Source of the DNA: Malania oleifera
Taxonomy: Eukaryota > Streptophyta > Magnoliopsida > Santalales > Ximeniaceae
DNA: 64,000 bases
NCBI RefSeq assembly: GCF_029873635.1
Contig: NC_080423.1
Span: 98,266,397 to 98,330,396, forward strand
Reading direction: 5' to 3'
The notes below the pieces were generated by a model that worked only from the letters and a program-made list of their open reading frames with translations, did no database searches and had not been told where the DNA came from. Both the position numbers and the translations under genes were made by a program. Below are positions 46,924 through 64,000 of this stretch, piece after piece. Numbering within the stretch: the first letter of the stretch is position 1; each line of letters begins with the position of its first letter.

Positions 46924-47561
46924 TCAATGGATTTTAGTATGTCAACAACATATTGTTTTCTTCAGTGTCACCCAATTTAACATTAGAAAAGAACTCAGCA
47001 GACATCAACATGTGTAAAGCCACTGGAATTCTTCTCCCAACCAACATTGGCAACTCAATAATCTGCAACAGAAGTTGGACACCAGGTTGTTCATATATAT
47101 TCCATAATAATTTTCCAGTGCAAGATCTATGTTTTGTTCAAGTTAATTAGTTGGGTATATTATTAAGGTTATATTTTGATCCAGTAAGAATATAAAGGCT
47201 AAAAAATGGAATGTGAAATTGGAAACAGAACTGCAAGCTGATTGATCATTTAATTCAGGATACACTTTAGTACTCCCTGTAGCGAAAAGCAGCTGAGATA
47301 GAGAGTAACAGAGAGAGACTAAACATATAATAGCTTACTTGGTACCTCAAGCATAACTTTTACATTATTTGCAAGAGAACAAACAAGAATACACATTTTT
47401 TTTTTTTTTAAAAAAATGATGAAAGCAACTATTATTCCCAAGCAAAAAACAAAAATAAAACATGAATATTCCATCGCCTATGAAATTTTTCTTCAAGGGT
47501 GTCAACCAATGTGAGAACTAAAATTAAGAACAAGCCATGGTCAAAATTTGAGCATGGCCTC

Positions 47562-60564
<13,003 letters not shown>

Positions 60565-61286
60565 GAACACTGCTTAAATCTGTCAAATTGCAATCAGATA
60601 CAAACTCATCACAAATTAAATTAAAGAAAAGGGGTTTCTACAAGTAAATATGAAAAAATAAAGAAAAGGAACTGCAACTGCAAGATTAAAAAAGAGGAAG
60701 TCAATAGGAACCAGAGAATCAAATGCCAGGTTTATGAGAATCAAAGAGAAGCTCAATGAGAAATTAACAATCACAATAAAATAAAATAAAAATAACCCTC
60801 TCCTGCTCCCATCAAGATGATGCAAAAAGAAGAACATGATAAGACATGACCATAGCATGCAGAAAAAGACAAATTGAACATACACAAATGAGACAGAATT
60901 TACAAAATAAAAAATTCTTCAGCCGTATTTGTACATTACTCATATTTCAGTTTTCAGATACAAATTTACAATACCACTAAGGATGTGTTTGTTTTGTAGT
61001 GAAATGGGCCTATTAGAATTTGACTTGATCAGAATTCAGAAGTAAAACTTCCCCTGTCTTGCATTTGTTCTATTATCCATTATGGACAGGATAAGAACAT
61101 GGGTGGTTTTCTTTTCTTTTCTTTTTTTATTTTTTAATTTTTAATTTTTTTGAACTTTTTTCTCTATTATAGAGACCTCTACCAAAATTTACTATGAAGG
61201 ACATTCCCCCGCAGTCTCATCTGAAATTCCAACTTCCTCCTTCACTTAGTTCTTTTCCAATAGACTTCATGGTAGAGGGGACAAAA
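60565..61286 (-). promoter_or_regulatory. COQ5: COQ5 5' UTR and upstream region
   Basis: 722 bp between the COQ5 start codon and the hAT-like element. AT-rich, with long T/A runs near 61118-61150. No confident TATA box or transcription start can be called, and no other gene is visible. Confidence 0.4.
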
Positions 61287-63541
61287 TAGACCTGGCAAAG
61301 CGGATCGGGTCGGTTTATCCGTGGCGGATAAGGCGAATTATCGGGTGAAAAAATCATAATCCATATTCGACTCGTTTAAGTGGCGGATTAAGCGGTTTCG
61401 GGTCGGATAATTCATGGCGGATGGGCGGATAATCCGTCATTCTCAAATATAATTTTATTAATAATTTATTTTTTGACATAATAATTTAAGTTGTATACGG
61501 TAACTTGCAATTAGTTTGTGTATTAATTTTTTTAGTAACTATATCAATCATTCAATCATTTATACTAATTAACAACTCCTGATTCATGCAAGTAAAATTG
61601 TAAACAATAAAACATAATAAATTCAATCCAACTCAAAATAAAAACTCAAACATAATAAATTAGGCCCAAGAAATTTCTGAAAATTTCGCAATCAAAAGGC
61701 ACAACAATGCCAATTCTAAAGAATAATTTGCCACTTATGCATTTTAACAAGCTTCATTCAAGAAAACATGATGTTCCAAAAGGTGAATTCTTCAAAATAA
61801 GATCTTTAGTTCTATTTAAAAATTTTGCACTCAAAAGGCACATTGCCTTTATGCCCATGGAAATGCCTAAATGATGACATTTCAAATTGAGGATTCTTCA
61901 AAATAAGACCTTTGGCTCCATTTAACAGAGCAGAGAAAGCCAAAAAAAAATTGCAATAGTATTACTAGCTTAAATTTTTAAAGAGAAAATGGATTTATAT
62001 TTAGAATATAGAATAATATTAGTAATAAATTGCCTTTGTTTTTCAGTTGACCAGGAGGTTAGATAACAAAAAAAAATAGAGACTAATCACCACTTGGACA
62101 TTTTAACAAACATGTAACCAAAATGATATTGTAAAAAGTGAAATTTTTTAAGAGAAGAAAAGAAATAGAAAATGCTAATACAAGAAGACCACCCAAACTA
62201 GGTTTGAGCCAATCGATCGTGGTGACTCTCAGCAACACCAGTAATGCCAAAACACCTTGAATTGAGCATCTAGTCCCAAATCAAGTCCACAGAAGACCCA
62301 TGGTCTCAAAAAATCTGGGCATTTCTCTCCAACCAAATAACCAAAATAACAATGAAAGTAGAATTCCACGCCCTCCAAAATCTCTAAATTCAACCACCAA
62401 GAAATCCTCCAAAGAATAAGGGCACCCATAACGCTTCCCAACAGGCCAAAAATCTTGTTCCAAAGACACCAAGCCACAGGACTGAGAATAAATGAGCACG
62501 GTCCTTATTACCATAGCTACACATGACACAAACATCTGAACATAAAGCCTAATAAGGTCTCTCAACCTGCAAGGCTACAACAAATCATTGGTGTTAAACC
62601 TATCAAGAATGGTGATCTACACAACACCTTTACTTTGAAGGAACTTTAGCTCTCCACAATTTATTGGCAAGATGAAAAAAATGATAAGATGTGTTCAGGT
62701 GAGTACAGAATCATTTACAAGAGAAAACACCATAATTATCCAAACACCAATTCTAAAATCCCCACAATGGTAATAACAAGAAGAATCCAAGAACCACGTG
62801 AGAGAGTTCCTCAAGCTCCCCATCATTAAGGTTAAAACAAAAAGTGAAAATCCCAAACAATGCTGCTAAACATACTAAAAAACTGATGAACATGGAAAGC
62901 AAAAAGCAGATTTGTAGAAGAAGAAGAAGAATACTTACAAATTTGAACTTCGACGCAGATGAACTCACGAACTCACAAACGCTCAAAGACGAGCTTGCGA
63001 GGAGCTCCTTCTGGTTTGAAACTGTCCACGATGAACTCGCGAAGCTCCTGACGAAGTACCGAACTCGCGAAGGGCTCCTGCTGGTTCGCAGTGTGGAAGA
63101 CCAACTCACGAAGGGCAGAGGGCTTCGAAGGGTCGAAGAAGAAGGCCAGAATGAAGGGCCTCTCACTCAGTCACAGCTCGAATTGAATAGGGCTGCGGGC
63201 ATTAGATGATTAGGGATTTAGGGTTGGGCCGGTTGGCCTGGGATTGGAGTGGGAGGGGCCAAGTAGGGCGTGTGGGCCGTGCGGCCATGGGCACTTGGGC
63301 CGTGGGCTCACTAGGCTGGCTGGGTTTGGAGTCTTTGGACTTTGGCTGTAGCCTGTTGGTTTTCCTAGGTTACTAATGTAAGCGGGTTGGCAGATATCCG
63401 CCGGATAAATCCGGTAAGGGGGGGCCGATATGAAAATGAAAAATCATATTCAACTCGTTTAGCAAACGGATAATTATAAATAGGTTAAAACGGGTCAGAC
63501 GTGTTCGGATTAATAGATTTTTATCTATTTTGCGAGGTCTA
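61287..63541. mobile_element. Non-autonomous hAT-like element upstream of COQ5
   Basis: The ends TAGACCTGGCAAAG (61287 onward) and, reversed, TAGACCTCGCAAAA (63541 inward) form imperfect terminal inverted repeats of the TAG-CCTGGCAA type seen in plant hAT elements. The sub-ends are full of cgggtcgg, ggcggata and ggataa motifs. The flanks gggacaaa(a) and gtgacaaa give an approximate 8-bp duplication. No transposase frame is present. The interior holds a LINE fragment (62190-62790) and a GC-rich part with repeated aactcgcgaag motifs (62950-63110). Confidence 0.65.
62190..62790 (-). pseudogene. LINE 3' fragment (zf-RVT and C-terminus) inside the hAT-like element
   Basis: The minus-strand frames at 62565-62281 and 62477-62229 give RLYVQMFVSCVAMVIRT and SCGLVSLEQDFWPVGKRYG. 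In another frame AWCLWNKIFGLL is followed by FYFHCYFGYLVGEKCPDFLR. These match the CVMC..N.ED.AHLFLHC...LW..LF pattern of LINE zf-RVT tails with frameshifts. Confidence 0.65.
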
Positions 63542-64000
63542 GTGACAAACATAAACAAACTCAAACCATCAAAACAGCCCATTCTTCATCTTCATTTTTT
63601 CAAAAAACGAAGCATGCTTTTACTTAAATAGTTAAATGTCTCTTAAATAAAAAATAAATGGTGAAATAAACCCCATTTTAAAATTAGATTGTCCTGGCAT
63701 ATGTTCGGCCTCTCTCCCTCTTTTTTAATTTTTTTTATAGCACCTTCTTTTAATTTGTTTGAAACTTGAAAGAAAGCCCTAATTGCTTTCAACTGATTCC
63801 AAGTCGGAAACCGAACTACAGTCTGAAATCTTGATTTGAGGTCAGAATTAGAGTAAGGTAATATGATTTTTGGCATAAATTTTATTGAATAGAAGTTTTT
63901 GGTTATTAAGTTTCACGCACACACTCAAATTCCGTGAATATTTCTTCCCCTGACCTATTCCTGTTGGGATCCATAAATTCATTTAAAAGCGATATGATAT
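63542..64000. other. Flanking sequence with no recognisable gene
   Basis: AT-rich. The minus-strand 77-codon frame at 63643-63876 has no family resemblance and low complexity. Confidence 0.5.

Noticed and set aside
62753..63209. Overlapping frames of 137 codons (minus) and 121 codons (plus)
   Set aside because: They are built from the repeated aactcgcgaag segment inside the hAT-like element; composition is skewed and both strands are open, which is typical of repeats.

Overview
The window is nuclear DNA from a flowering plant, most likely a woody eudicot, although nothing here fixes the species. The evidence is a spliced host gene with plant-type introns, nested Ty3/gypsy and Ty1/copia LTR retrotransposons with plant-type primer-binding sites, plant LINE fragments with a zf-RVT tail, and a hAT-like element. 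No rRNA, tRNA, CRISPR array or prokaryotic operon was seen.

Positions 1-43600 are almost wholly a transposon nest. An LTR fragment (1-1484) is followed by a gag-only LTR element (1592-6141). That element is fused by a deletion junction to a minus-strand chromovirus-type gypsy element (6142-14975). Fragments of an older LTR element (14976-15666) and a LINE relic (17030-17541) follow. A second gag-only element (17549-28313) has a 3' LTR that hosts two further LTR insertions, one of which carries its own insertion. At 29880-43233 a Ty1/copia relic is split by a minus-strand solo LTR (30401-42175). That solo LTR is itself split by a structurally complete plus-strand gypsy element (30708-40449). 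Five-base target-site duplications support the boundaries of the solo LTRs, of the complete gypsy element and of one copia element.

Positions 46700-61300 contain the only confident host gene: COQ5, the mitochondrial ubiquinone C-methyltransferase, on the minus strand. It has eight coding exons between 60564 and 47562 and encodes 288 residues with no disruption. Intron 5 uses a GC donor and has swollen to 5.3 kb because a complete, decayed copia element lies inside it. Intron 1 carries a LINE fragment and a 141-bp tandem duplication. A non-autonomous hAT-like element (61287-63541), itself carrying a LINE fragment, starts about 720 bp upstream of the COQ5 start codon.

No unambiguous new functional system was found. 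The most interesting patterns are in the LTRs. Unrelated tandem arrays with dyad-symmetric cores sit at the same offset in four LTR families. Candidate splice sites bracket these arrays. A TCGTCGACGA-type palindrome recurs across families, and paired heat-shock-element-like palindromes occur in one family. Two gag-only elements end their coding sequence at the same point, and all five aligned nonsense codons in the two related gypsy elements are CAG to TAG.
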